A DNA stretch of 6,061 nucleotides from Bacillota bacterium (lineage in GTDB: Bacteria > Bacillota_C > Negativicutes > JAEYSJ01), in the NCBI GenBank assembly GCA_023434855.1, contig JAEYSJ010000302.1, positions 1-6,061 on the forward strand, written 5' to 3'. The notes below the pieces were generated by a model. That model saw nothing but the letters and a program-made list of their open reading frames with translations, did no database searches and was not told the DNA's origin. Position 1 is the stretch's first letter; each line of letters starts with the position of its first letter. Below, one piece after another: positions 1 to 5,214 of the stretch. Both the position numbers and the translations under genes were made by a program.

Positions 1-605
1 CTAAGCTTTGCCTGCTCCTTGGCTGTACTCAGTAGCCCCTTAGCTTGTTCCTTATTTAGTGGGTGGATTTCCTCTTTTGAAATCTTTGGCGGATCGGTTA
101 ACTTTGCAGGGTTCTTGATTAGTAGTCCAATTTTAATTGCCTTATCTAAGCAAGTAATGAAGTAACGACGTATACCACGAACTGTTAAAGAGGCCAACCC
201 CTTTTTCTCAACTCCACCACTTACAAGCAACTCATTAAAAAACCTCTGAATATCCGGAATAGACAATTTTGTGATAGGCACATCGTTAAATTTGGCCTTA
301 ACATGCTTCATGCAGCTGAAATACTTTTCATAAGTCTTTATCCTGACAGAAGGCTTTACAAAATCCTCTAGCCACCGATCCACCCAGACCCCCACAGTAA
401 GTTTACTTGCTTCCGGCAAAAGACCATCATCCAGGTTTTTAACCCAATCTCTTTTCTTTGCATTGACTTCTCTTTGCGTTTTGCCGGTAAACATTTTTCT
501 CTTAGTACTACCATCTGAATCCTTATATGTCGCTTGTGCTTCCCAGCGCAGGCGCTTTTCATTGTAATAAGCTGTACCCTCACCATTAGACCGCCGCCCT
601 GCCAT
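1..605 (-). CDS. int: Site-specific tyrosine recombinase (phage-type integrase), N-terminal part; 3' end off the window
   Basis: The reading frame starts at the ATG at 605 and stays open for 201 codons to the window edge. AAAGGAGG lies a few bases upstream of the start. Residues about 1-60 have the look of the AP2-like, three-stranded arm-type DNA-binding domain of phage integrases (MAGRRSNGEGT..., W at 21, then KMFTGKTQREVNAKKRDW). Residues about 68-160 match the SAM-like core-binding domain (VGVWVDRWLEDFVKPSVRIKT... and ITKLSIPDIQRFFNELL). The fragment ends with KEEIHPLNKEQAKGLL, the usual entry to the catalytic domain, so the R-H-R-Y catalytic residues cannot be checked here. The expected role is integration and excision of the element by strand exchange at att sites. 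The gene is last in the leftward operon from the 1412-1440 promoter, and the attachment site is probably left of the window. The family assignment is firm; intactness is unknown. Confidence 0.93.
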   Translation of the reverse strand, partial: MAGRRSNGEGTAYYNEKRLRWEAQATYKDSDGSTKRKMFTGKTQREVNAKKRDWVKNLDDGLLPEASKLTVGVWVDRWLEDFVKPSVRIKTYEKYFSCMKHVKAKFNDVPITKLSIPDIQRFFNELLVSGGVEKKGLASLTVRGIRRYFITCLDKAIKIGLLIKNPAKLTDPPKISKEEIHPLNKEQAKGLLSTAKEQAKL

Positions 606-624
606 GTATGGCCCTCCTTTATAT

Positions 625-655
625 GAAGAGGCAAGGCCTCCAGCCCCACCTCTTC
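625..655 (-). promoter_or_regulatory. RNA hairpin just upstream of the integrase ribosome binding site
   Basis: Read on the minus strand, GAAGAGGUGGGGC pairs with GCCUUGCCUCUUC around a UGGAG loop, giving 13 continuous pairs if G-U wobbles are allowed. The three wobble pairs become A-C mismatches in the plus-strand RNA, so the structure favours the leftward transcript. It sits between the stop of the 104-aa gene and the AAAGGAGG of the integrase. It is not followed by a U-run, so it is not a normal terminator. A role in mRNA processing, stability or integrase translation is inferred. Confidence 0.55.
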
Positions 656-670
656 ACATTTACTATGCTA

Positions 671-985
671 TCAACTCGATGCCTTTCTAATATTGTCTAC
701 AGCAACTTTCTGTAAATCTATTTCATTCTGGGCTACAAGCGCCAACGCTTCAGAAAAGCCCTTTTTATATCCCTCAATGTAGCCCTTAATCCGCCAAGAC
801 TTAATGCCCTGAAAATAAAGCTCACTATAAGCATCTGAAAGCATGCCAGCTTTTACTTTTTTATCGTTTGGTAAAGCCCTCGTTATGCCAGTAATCAAAG
901 CAGTAATCCTTTTCTGGATACGCTCACTTCGTAGCTGATCGGGCTCGGAACTAAGGTACTGGCGGCGGTATTGCTGTTTATTCAT
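671..985 (-). CDS. Hypothetical 104-aa basic protein in the integrase operon
   Basis: I do not recognise this protein. The ATG at 985 is chosen because GGGAG lies 9 bases upstream; the in-frame ATG at 994 would sit directly against that motif. The start overlaps the end of the upstream zinc-ribbon gene (ATGAATAA arrangement), which implies translational coupling. The N-terminus is strongly basic and helical (MNKQQYRRQYL, then RSERIQKRI). The C-terminal half is a predicted amphipathic helical stretch containing GYIEGYKKGFSEAL. There is no signal peptide or membrane segment. Lying between a DNA-binding zinc-ribbon candidate and the integrase, it could be an accessory recombination or excision factor, but nothing in the sequence proves this. 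It is probably a real gene because of the coupling and its fit in the operon. Confidence 0.75.
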   Translation of the reverse strand: MNKQQYRRQYLSSEPDQLRSERIQKRITALITGITRALPNDKKVKAGMLSDAYSELYFQGIKSWRIKGYIEGYKKGFSEALALVAQNEIDLQKVAVDNIRKASS

Positions 986-1280
986 ATGCTTCATCTCCCG
1001 CTCTTTCAAATGTCGAACTGGCCAACATTGGCCATACATGCTTGTACACATCATAATGGCGCTCAACCATTGTCTTACCTTCTGCCGTATAGTATTGCAA
1101 CTCTTTTCGTCCCGCCGCCAGGGCAGCCTTAGTCATGGCTTGCTCAGAATGTACGCCGGCACATTGCAAACAAATAAAATGCAGCTTTACCGGCTCACCT
1201 AAGACTATAGCCGGCCACTCCCACGTAACAACCAAAGTATTTTTACAATCTGGGCAGGTCTTGTTCGTCTTGTACAGCAT
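978..1280 (-). CDS. Zinc-ribbon protein, 100 aa, first gene of the integrase operon
   Basis: The ATG at 1280 is preceded by GGGAGAG with an 8-base spacer; in-frame ATGs 27 and 30 bases further upstream have no ribosome binding site. Two cysteine pairs, CPDC (residues 9-12) and CLQC (37-40), are separated by 24 residues and are typical of a four-cysteine zinc ribbon. Behind it is an alanine- and charge-rich helical region (about 48-100) with no recognisable enzyme motif. Small zinc-ribbon proteins near phage integrases may bind DNA or act as regulators; the exact role here is unknown. It overlaps the following 104-aa gene by 8 bases and is transcribed from the promoter at 1412-1440 after an untranslated leader of roughly 125 bases. 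It is not a recognised named family. Confidence 0.78.
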   Translation of the reverse strand: MLYKTNKTCPDCKNTLVVTWEWPAIVLGEPVKLHFICLQCAGVHSEQAMTKAALAAGRKELQYYTAEGKTMVERHYDVYKHVWPMLASSTFERAGDEAYE

Positions 1281-1411
1281 TTCATTCACTCTCCCAAAAC
1301 TTTGCATCAATAATTTATGGCTCTTGTTAACAGTACGTAAGAAATTAATTACAGGAACTTTTAATATTTCACATATTACTATTCAACAATAGTTCATTAT
1401 GTCTTACTTTT

Positions 1412-1440
1412 AGTATAACATTACAGACGAAAGTGGTCAA
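1412..1440 (-). promoter_or_regulatory. Leftward sigma-A-like promoter for the zinc-ribbon/integrase operon
   Basis: On the minus strand TTGACC (1440-1435) is followed by a 17-base spacer and TATACT (1417-1412). A TG one base before the -10 box makes it an extended -10. This is close to consensus. Transcription would begin near 1405, leaving a long leader before the ATG at 1280. No other good promoter is visible for the three leftward genes. Confidence 0.75.
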
Positions 1441-1447
1441 GCAATCC

Positions 1448-1473
1448 CAAACAAAAAGTTTGCTTATACAAAC
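1448..1473. promoter_or_regulatory. Candidate operator: CAAAC/GTTTG inverted repeats between divergent promoters
   Basis: CAAAC (1448-1452), GTTTG (1458-1462) and CAAAC (1469-1473) alternate in orientation with 5- and 6-base gaps, so the middle copy forms an inverted repeat with each neighbour. The array covers the rightward -35 box and lies just upstream of the leftward -35 box. A related GTAAAC occurs at 1489-1494 downstream of the rightward -10. This is a natural place for the 78-aa HTH protein encoded next door to bind and control both promoters. Binding is inferred. Confidence 0.5.
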
Positions 1474-1488
1474 ATTTCTCCTTATAAT
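1460..1488 (+). promoter_or_regulatory. Rightward sigma-A-like promoter for the HTH regulator operon
   Basis: TTGCTT (1460-1465), a 17-base spacer and a perfect TATAAT (1483-1488) form a good promoter. Transcription would start near 1495, so the leader is very short and begins at about the AAGGAG ribosome binding site (1495-1500). It is back to back with the leftward promoter. Confidence 0.75.
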
Positions 1489-1508
1489 GTAAACAAGGAG
1501 TGATTTTA

Positions 1509-1745
1509 GTGATTAGTTATAAGCCATTATTAAAACTATTAATAGACCGAGATTTAAAAAAACATGATCTTATCAACTTAGCTGACTTATCTAAAGCAAC
1601 TATCGCTAAGTTATCAAAAAACGAATATGTTTCATTAGAAGTTATAGATCGCCTCTGCCTTGCCCTTAATTGCCAACCAGGAGATTTATTAGAGTATATA
1701 CCTAATAACCAAGAGCAATTTTATCCTCAACAAACACTTAAGTAA
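1509..1745 (+). CDS. Small Cro/C1-type HTH transcriptional regulator, 78 aa
   Basis: The GTG at 1509 is used because AAGGAG (1495-1500) lies 8 bases upstream; the in-frame GTG at 1500 overlaps that ribosome binding site. The protein is almost only a helix-turn-helix domain of the HTH_26/Xre kind: a first helix (YKPLLKLLIDRDL), LINLADLSKATIAKLSKNEY as the helix-turn-helix with the recognition helix at about residues 28-38, and the characteristic SLEVIDRLCLALNCQPGDLLEY tail split over residues 42-63. It has no dimerisation or cleavage domain, unlike full-length CI repressors. The CAAAC/GTTTG repeats under its own promoter suggest autoregulation and control of the leftward operon. It is followed after 72 bases by the DUF4145 gene with no terminator between, so the two are probably cotranscribed. 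It could be the element's switch repressor or the regulator of the cargo genes. Confidence 0.88.
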   Translation: MISYKPLLKLLIDRDLKKHDLINLADLSKATIAKLSKNEYVSLEVIDRLCLALNCQPGDLLEYIPNNQEQFYPQQTLK

Positions 1746-1817
1746 CTGAAGACAAAATACTTTTAAAGTCTACTAAATAATTACTAGAATTACACTAGTA
1801 AAAGGAGATTGGAATAA

Positions 1818-2546
1818 ATGGCTCTACAGAATGATACTGGTCGAAAAGATAACATTATTAATGTTAACGCCGGTAAAGTAATACATTGCTTACATTGCAA
1901 TAATACTACTTACGTCCATTTTGTATCCCACTATAAAGAACGTGACGATCTTGATCTAATTTGGATTGATTATCAATGGAACCTATATCGATGCCTAGTC
2001 TGCAGTGAAGTTACACTTGAACGTATTTCAGAATGCAGCGAAGATATAGACTATGATAGTGACAATCAACCTTATATAAAGCCTGAAGTATCAATTCTTT
2101 ATCCTGTAAACCAAAATGCTTTATTGCCCGATCCTCACAAAGATTTACCTAAAGAGCTTATTGATGATTATGAAGAGGCGCGCTCAATAGCGCATATCTC
2201 GCCGCGTAGTGCTGCCGCCTTATTACGGCTCCTTATAGAAAAACTTTGTATACTACTTGGTGCCAAAGGAAAAGACATTAATGAGAATATTGCATTCCTA
2301 GTTCGTAACGGCCTCCCCAAAAACGTGCAAATGATTTTTGACATTGTTCGACTTATTGGCAACAATGCAGTGCATCCTGGCACTATTGACTTGAAAGATG
2401 ATAAAGAAATTGTTAGTAAGCTATTTATTTTAGTTAACATTGCTGTAGAGTATCAAATAACCCAGCCCAAATTGATTTCTCAACTTAAATCTGGGATACC
2501 GCAGTCCAAACTAGATGCAATTGAACGTAGAGATAGTAATATATAA
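1818..2546 (+). CDS. DUF4145 (HEPN-like) protein with N-terminal zinc knuckle, 242 aa
   Basis: AAAGGAG (1801-1807) stands 10 bases before the ATG. The N-terminal part has CLHC (residues 24-27) and CLVC (59-62), a probable zinc-binding knuckle. Residues about 115-210 match DUF4145: YEEARSIAHISPRSAAALLR (119-137 region) is the signature first helix, and RLIGNNAVHPG (178-188) is the signature second motif. As I recall, DUF4145 is placed in the HEPN superfamily; many HEPN domains are metal-independent RNases with R-x4-6-H. Here R178 and H186 are seven residues apart, so RNase activity is not assured. DUF4145 domains often occur with restriction and phage-defence genes. The gene follows the HTH regulator and precedes the RelA/SpoT-HEPN gene, separated from it by a terminator. 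It may be a partner, inhibitor or sensor of the large protein; this is inference. It has no membrane segment and is presumably cytoplasmic. Confidence 0.85.
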   Translation: MALQNDTGRKDNIINVNAGKVIHCLHCNNTTYVHFVSHYKERDDLDLIWIDYQWNLYRCLVCSEVTLERISECSEDIDYDSDNQPYIKPEVSILYPVNQNALLPDPHKDLPKELIDDYEEARSIAHISPRSAAALLRLLIEKLCILLGAKGKDINENIAFLVRNGLPKNVQMIFDIVRLIGNNAVHPGTIDLKDDKEIVSKLFILVNIAVEYQITQPKLISQLKSGIPQSKLDAIERRDSNI

Positions 2547-2589
2547 AATTCAGATCCCCTCTTTACTACCCCAGATTATTACCTCAAAT

Positions 2590-2610
2590 CCGGCATCGGC
2601 TGGTTTTTTT
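2590..2610 (+). terminator. Intrinsic terminator after the DUF4145 gene
   Basis: CCGGC (2590-2594) and GCTGG (2599-2603) form a five-pair stem (one G-U) with an ATCG tetraloop, followed directly by seven Ts. It lies 44 bases after the DUF4145 stop codon. Its presence suggests the RelA/SpoT gene is either expressed by read-through or from its own promoter in 2611-2686, where only weak candidates are visible (for example TTGATT at 2612 with TATTCA at 2634). Confidence 0.65.
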
Positions 2611-2638
2611 GTTGATTCTTCGAACTATCCGAATATTC

Positions 2639-2656
2639 AAAGAGGTAATACTCTTT
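2639..2656. repeat. Inverted repeat AAAGAG-N6-CTCTTT upstream of the RelA/SpoT gene
   Basis: A perfect 6-base inverted repeat with a 6-base centre (GTAATA) lies 46 bases before the start codon at 2702 and after the 2590-2610 terminator. The position fits an operator or an mRNA leader hairpin for the large gene. No protein can be assigned to it; it does not resemble the CAAAC/GTTTG repeats. Confidence 0.4.
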
Positions 2657-2701
2657 ATCTGTCGAAAATTAGTACATCACTAACTTGGAGGACGTGTTTT
2701 T

Positions 2702-4444
2702 ATGGAAATAATCAACAGTTTCATTAATCAATATAAACGAGAATTTGACTTCTATGAAAAATCCTCCAGCCTTTGCGCAAAGTTATGCGAAAGCCTTCTA
2801 CAGCGAAATGGAATTAGAGCTATTGTAACATTCCGAGCTAAAGACCCTGAAAGACTTAGAGAAAAGTTAATTAAGAGAAATGAAGAATACAAGAAACTTA
2901 ATATAAAAGATAAATACAACTCTAACGATGCTATATACAATGATATAGTCGATTTTGCAGGTGTACGAATTGCCTTATATTTTCCTGGCGATAGATATGA
3001 AGTTTCAAAAATTATCAAATCGAGTTTTAATTCAGTACAAGAGATAATATTTCCAAAACAAACTCCTGCACCTGATACTGATCCTTATAAAAAAACGTTT
3101 GGCGGATATTTAGCTACTCATTATCGGGTAAATTTAAAAGAGGAAAGTGAATCACCTGAATTTACCCTATATAGTCAAGCGCGAATAGAAATTCAAGTGG
3201 CTTCTTTGCTCATGCATGCTTGGTCAGAAGTAGAACATGACCTCGCTTACAAGCCTCTCACCGGAACTCTGTCTGAAAATGAGTATGCAATATTGAACGA
3301 ACTAAATGGTCTAGTTTTGGTAGGCGAAAGTAATCTAGAACGCCTTCAAAAAGCAATTAAGGATAGGGTTGAAACTTCCGGGTATTCTTTTACAAATCAT
3401 TATGAACTAGCCTCCTTCATTTTTGATAATCTTAAATCCACTCTTATGACCGGAACCAGTGAATTTTTTATGGGACGTGCGGATATACTGTTTAGATTCT
3501 TACAATTGGCCGAATTAAATTCCCCTGAAATAATTAAACAATATGTAATGGCAGTGGATATCTCTGTTAATCAAAAAGCTGTTGTCGAACAAATTATTGA
3601 TAATCTCCTTTTAAATAAACCTGATCTTTATGATGTCTATAAACGGGCATATGTGGAATGTCTTTCAAGAAATCCATATTCACATCAAGAAGAATCAGCA
3701 GAAAAATCTTCCGCAACAGCAGAAACTAATGATAGTAGTCCATCTTACGAGAGTGCATTGGGTTATTTCATATCTAAATGGATAATATTCGAAAACATTT
3801 CACGGATACTTAGTCAATTGGAAAGTCCTACCAATTTTAAACATAACATCTTAATTCCCAAAGCACCTCTTAAATATCTAACAGGCTATAAAAATGAAAT
3901 ACAATGGATAAGTAACCTTAGGAATCAAGTAGTTCACGGAATGGATTATCCGTCGACAAGCGTTTTGCTTAATGCGACAAAATCTCTTGAAAACATTGTG
4001 AATGAATTGAATGCAGTATTACCTGCTAATTTAAGAGATAAGATTGTTTATCAACTAAACTCTACATCCAACCGCAATGTTGCTCTTGATTTCGTAGATG
4101 CAGTTATAGACGCTTTAATCTTACCTGAAACAGGTATTTTTCTCGCACACCACTTCGAAAGATTGAAGGAACACCCGCTATTTGAAGCAAAGGGCGAAGG
4201 ACCAATATTTACTTACCTAATTAGCATCAAATATACAACTAATATACAAATAATTTTAGATCAATTAAAAAGACAAAAAAGCAGTCTTAATAACTGTACT
4301 AGATTCTTGCTAATCATTCCAAGCTTTTCTTCAATGCCAAAAATCGATGATCCACATATAAAAATAGCCCTGTTCGATGCTGAAACTAATACTTTTACGA
4401 ACAGAAATGAAATTTACGAATGGATATATTCCCAAAGTGAGTAA
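2702..4444 (+). CDS. RelA/SpoT-domain nucleotide synthetase fused to a HEPN-like domain and a C-terminal alpha/beta domain, 580 aa
   Basis: GGAGG (2687-2691) is 10 bases before the ATG. Residues about 30-190 are a RelA/SpoT synthetase domain: R45-x-K47...K55 (the ATP-binding basic set, with the same K-to-K spacing as RelSeq K243/K251), DFAGVRIALYF with D84, FGGYLATHY (133-141), and EIQVASLLMHAWSEVEHDL (163-181) with the catalytic-type E163. The usual EIQ-RT arginine is replaced (EIQVAS). There is no HD hydrolase domain, so it resembles monofunctional small alarmone synthetases and toxSAS toxins, which make (p)ppGpp or (p)ppApp or pyrophosphorylate tRNA. Residues about 200-320 are helical. A Ser/Glu/Thr-rich linker (about 323-349) follows. 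Residues 350-438 are helical and contain RNQVVH (R407-x4-H412), the HEPN RNase signature. Residues about 455-580 look alpha/beta (ISIKY, then FLLIIP, then IALFD). Likely a cytoplasmic growth-inhibiting or defence effector; activity is inferred. The synthetase domain is near certain, HEPN probable. Confidence 0.88.
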   Translation: MEIINSFINQYKREFDFYEKSSSLCAKLCESLLQRNGIRAIVTFRAKDPERLREKLIKRNEEYKKLNIKDKYNSNDAIYNDIVDFAGVRIALYFPGDRYEVSKIIKSSFNSVQEIIFPKQTPAPDTDPYKKTFGGYLATHYRVNLKEESESPEFTLYSQARIEIQVASLLMHAWSEVEHDLAYKPLTGTLSENEYAILNELNGLVLVGESNLERLQKAIKDRVETSGYSFTNHYELASFIFDNLKSTLMTGTSEFFMGRADILFRFLQLAELNSPEIIKQYVMAVDISVNQKAVVEQIIDNLLLNKPDLYDVYKRAYVECLSRNPYSHQEESAEKSSATAETNDSSPSYESALGYFISKWIIFENISRILSQLESPTNFKHNILIPKAPLKYLTGYKNEIQWISNLRNQVVHGMDYPSTSVLLNATKSLENIVNELNAVLPANLRDKIVYQLNSTSNRNVALDFVDAVIDALILPETGIFLAHHFERLKEHPLFEAKGEGPIFTYLISIKYTTNIQIILDQLKRQKSSLNNCTRFLLIIPSFSSMPKIDDPHIKIALFDAETNTFTNRNEIYEWIYSQSE

Positions 4445-4471
4445 TCGTAATCTATTGGGCGTTACATTCAT

Positions 4472-4492
4472 AGAGCCCCGTGGGGCTCTTTT
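4472..4492 (+). terminator. Intrinsic terminator after the RelA/SpoT-HEPN gene
   Basis: AGAGCCCC (4472-4479) and GGGGCTCT (4482-4489) form a GC-rich hairpin (seven pairs around CGTG in practice), running into a short T stretch that ends at 4492. It begins 28 bases after the stop codon. Confidence 0.8.
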
Positions 4493-4497
4493 GCATT

Positions 4498-4596
4498 ATG
4501 ATATATCATTTAGTTAGTATGCCACATTTCCCCTATTCGCGGGGAAAGCAATAATCCACAATAGCAAAGTTCCAAATTGCATAAGTCCCAATTGGA
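4498..4596. repeat. Gene-free stretch with three short inverted repeats
   Basis: Between the cargo terminator and the 44-bp palindrome no credible gene is seen. Three inverted repeats follow each other: ATGATATATCAT (4498-4509, 12-bp palindrome), TTTCCCC/GGGGAAA (4527-4533 with 4541-4547, 7-base loop), and TCCAAATTG/CAATTGGA (4571-4579 with 4589-4596, one bulge). Together they could fold as a structured RNA or simply be remnants of a junction. No promoter with both boxes is obvious. Confidence 0.4.
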
Positions 4597-4620
4597 GCCC
4601 TATACTAATGTTCCAGTCGT

Positions 4621-4664
4621 AAAAGAGTATATATGATCATCTAGATGATCATATATACTCTTTT
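4621..4664. terminator. Perfect 44-bp palindrome, probable bidirectional terminator
   Basis: Each arm is 22 bases with no spacer: AAAAGAGTATATATGATCAT then CT, mirrored around the central TCTAGA. The arms end in A-runs and T-runs on both strands (four Ts leftward, five Ts rightward), as in bidirectional intrinsic terminators. It lies between the rightward RelA/SpoT gene and the leftward 86-aa gene, so it separates converging transcripts. The stem is AT-rich and exceptionally long and exact for a terminator. A recombination or protein-binding site cannot be excluded. Confidence 0.6.
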
Positions 4665-4696
4665 TACTTCCGTACCGTCTGTCAAAATTCTCGCAC

Positions 4697-4720
4697 AAAA
4701 CGTTCTCCATAAGTGGAGAA
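4697..4720 (-). terminator. Weak leftward terminator after the 86-aa gene
   Basis: On the minus strand TTCTCC (4720-4715) pairs with GGAGAA (4708-4703) around ACTTAT, followed by CG and four Ts (4700-4697). It starts 17 bases after the stop codon of the 86-aa gene. The T-run is short, and the 44-bp palindrome beyond it may act as a second stop. Confidence 0.45.
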
Positions 4721-4737
4721 AACGTAACAATCCAGGC

Positions 4738-4998
4738 TTATGCAGTTTCATATCTTTCAATAGCTTCCGCCGCCAAAAGAGGCACAACCTTTTGGTACAT
4801 CTCATAAATCTGATTATCGACAATAAAATACTTACTATGAACCGTATACATTGCAGTAGCTACAACCTCAGCATACTCAAAGATAACTGCATCAAGGTCA
4901 ATCGGAGTTAGCTTTCTAGACTCCTCTACCAGCATTGTGACAGCCGGCTTTAACATCTGCTTAAATTCCTTTTCTGCTGCAGCTAAGTCATGTTTCAT
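4738..4998 (-). CDS. Hypothetical 86-aa protein, last gene of the right leftward cluster
   Basis: I do not recognise a named family. The ATG at 4998 lies 5 bases after the stop of the 59-aa gene, with only a weak AGG-containing ribosome binding site, so coupled translation is likely. The protein is mostly alpha-helical and acidic: MKHDLAAAEKEFKQML, then LVEESRKLTPIDLDAVIFEY, and an alanine-rich C-terminus ending AAEAIERYETA. There is no cysteine pair, signal peptide or membrane segment. It is typical of small accessory proteins in phage early regions. It is considered real because the frame is full-length and closely spaced with its neighbour, and is followed by a terminator-like hairpin. Confidence 0.75.
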   Translation of the reverse strand: MKHDLAAAEKEFKQMLKPAVTMLVEESRKLTPIDLDAVIFEYAEVVATAMYTVHSKYFIVDNQIYEMYQKVVPLLAAEAIERYETA

Positions 4999-5003
4999 CT
5001 AGC

Positions 5004-5183
5004 CTATTCTGCCTTAACGTAGACATTCAGCCCTATTTTAATATCACTATCGCCAACAGCTTGGTTGCCTTCTGTAGTGGCCACTATAATGGATTTACCG
5101 CTGCCGCTTTTACCGTATCGCTTGGTTATGTCCACTTTGATTGTGAGTATGTTGTCTTCAATTTTCATTTCAATATTTTTCAT
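5004..5183 (-). CDS. Small 59-aa beta-rich phage-type hypothetical protein
   Basis: The ATG at 5183 is preceded by GGGGGTAGAG, a passable ribosome binding site. The product begins MKNIEMKIEDNILTIKVDI, continues KRYGKSGSGKSIIVATTEGN and ends IKIGLNVYVKAE. The GKSGSGKS stretch resembles a P-loop by chance, but the protein is far too short for an ATPase and its context (alternating hydrophobic strands, then IIVATTEGN) suggests a small all-beta protein. Similar short proteins with an ILTIKVD...GKxIIVATTEGN...IKIGLNVY pattern are familiar to me from Bacillota prophages, with no assigned function; this is memory, not a search. It lies 5 bases upstream of the 86-aa gene and is very likely in one operon with it. 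Confidence 0.75.
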   Translation of the reverse strand: MKNIEMKIEDNILTIKVDITKRYGKSGSGKSIIVATTEGNQAVGDSDIKIGLNVYVKAE

Positions 5184-5214
5184 CTTCTCTACCCCCGTTA
5201 TTTATGTTGGTTTC

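Noticed and set aside
368..649. 93-aa minus-strand ORF
   Set aside because: It lies in another frame of the integrase coding region, which has clear domain similarity and a good ribosome binding site.
986..1066. N-terminal extension of the 104-aa gene to an ATG at 1066
   Set aside because: It would overlap the zinc-ribbon gene by about 90 bases and has no ribosome binding site; the ATG at 985 has one.
1135..1392. 85-aa plus-strand ORF
   Set aside because: It is antisense to the zinc-ribbon gene, whose cysteine pairs and ribosome binding site mark it as the real frame.
1500..1508. GTG at 1500 as start of the HTH regulator
   Set aside because: It overlaps the AAGGAG that correctly spaces the GTG at 1509.
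2168..2440. 90-aa minus-strand ORF
   Set aside because: Antisense shadow of the DUF4145 core motifs.
2515..2727. 70-aa plus-strand ORF
   Set aside because: It runs through the terminator at 2590-2610, overlaps two real genes, and has no ribosome binding site.
2752..3018. 88-aa minus-strand ORF
   Set aside because: Antisense to the conserved RelA/SpoT synthetase domain.
4641..4911. 60-aa minus-strand and 88-aa plus-strand ORFs beginning in the 44-bp palindrome
   Set aside because: They start inside the palindrome or overlap the 86-aa gene out of frame, with basic, shadow-like composition.
5080..5110. Walker A-like GKSGSGKS in the 59-aa protein as evidence of an ATPase
   Set aside because: The protein has only 59 residues, no Walker B and a beta-strand pattern; the match is a Gly/Ser/Lys loop.
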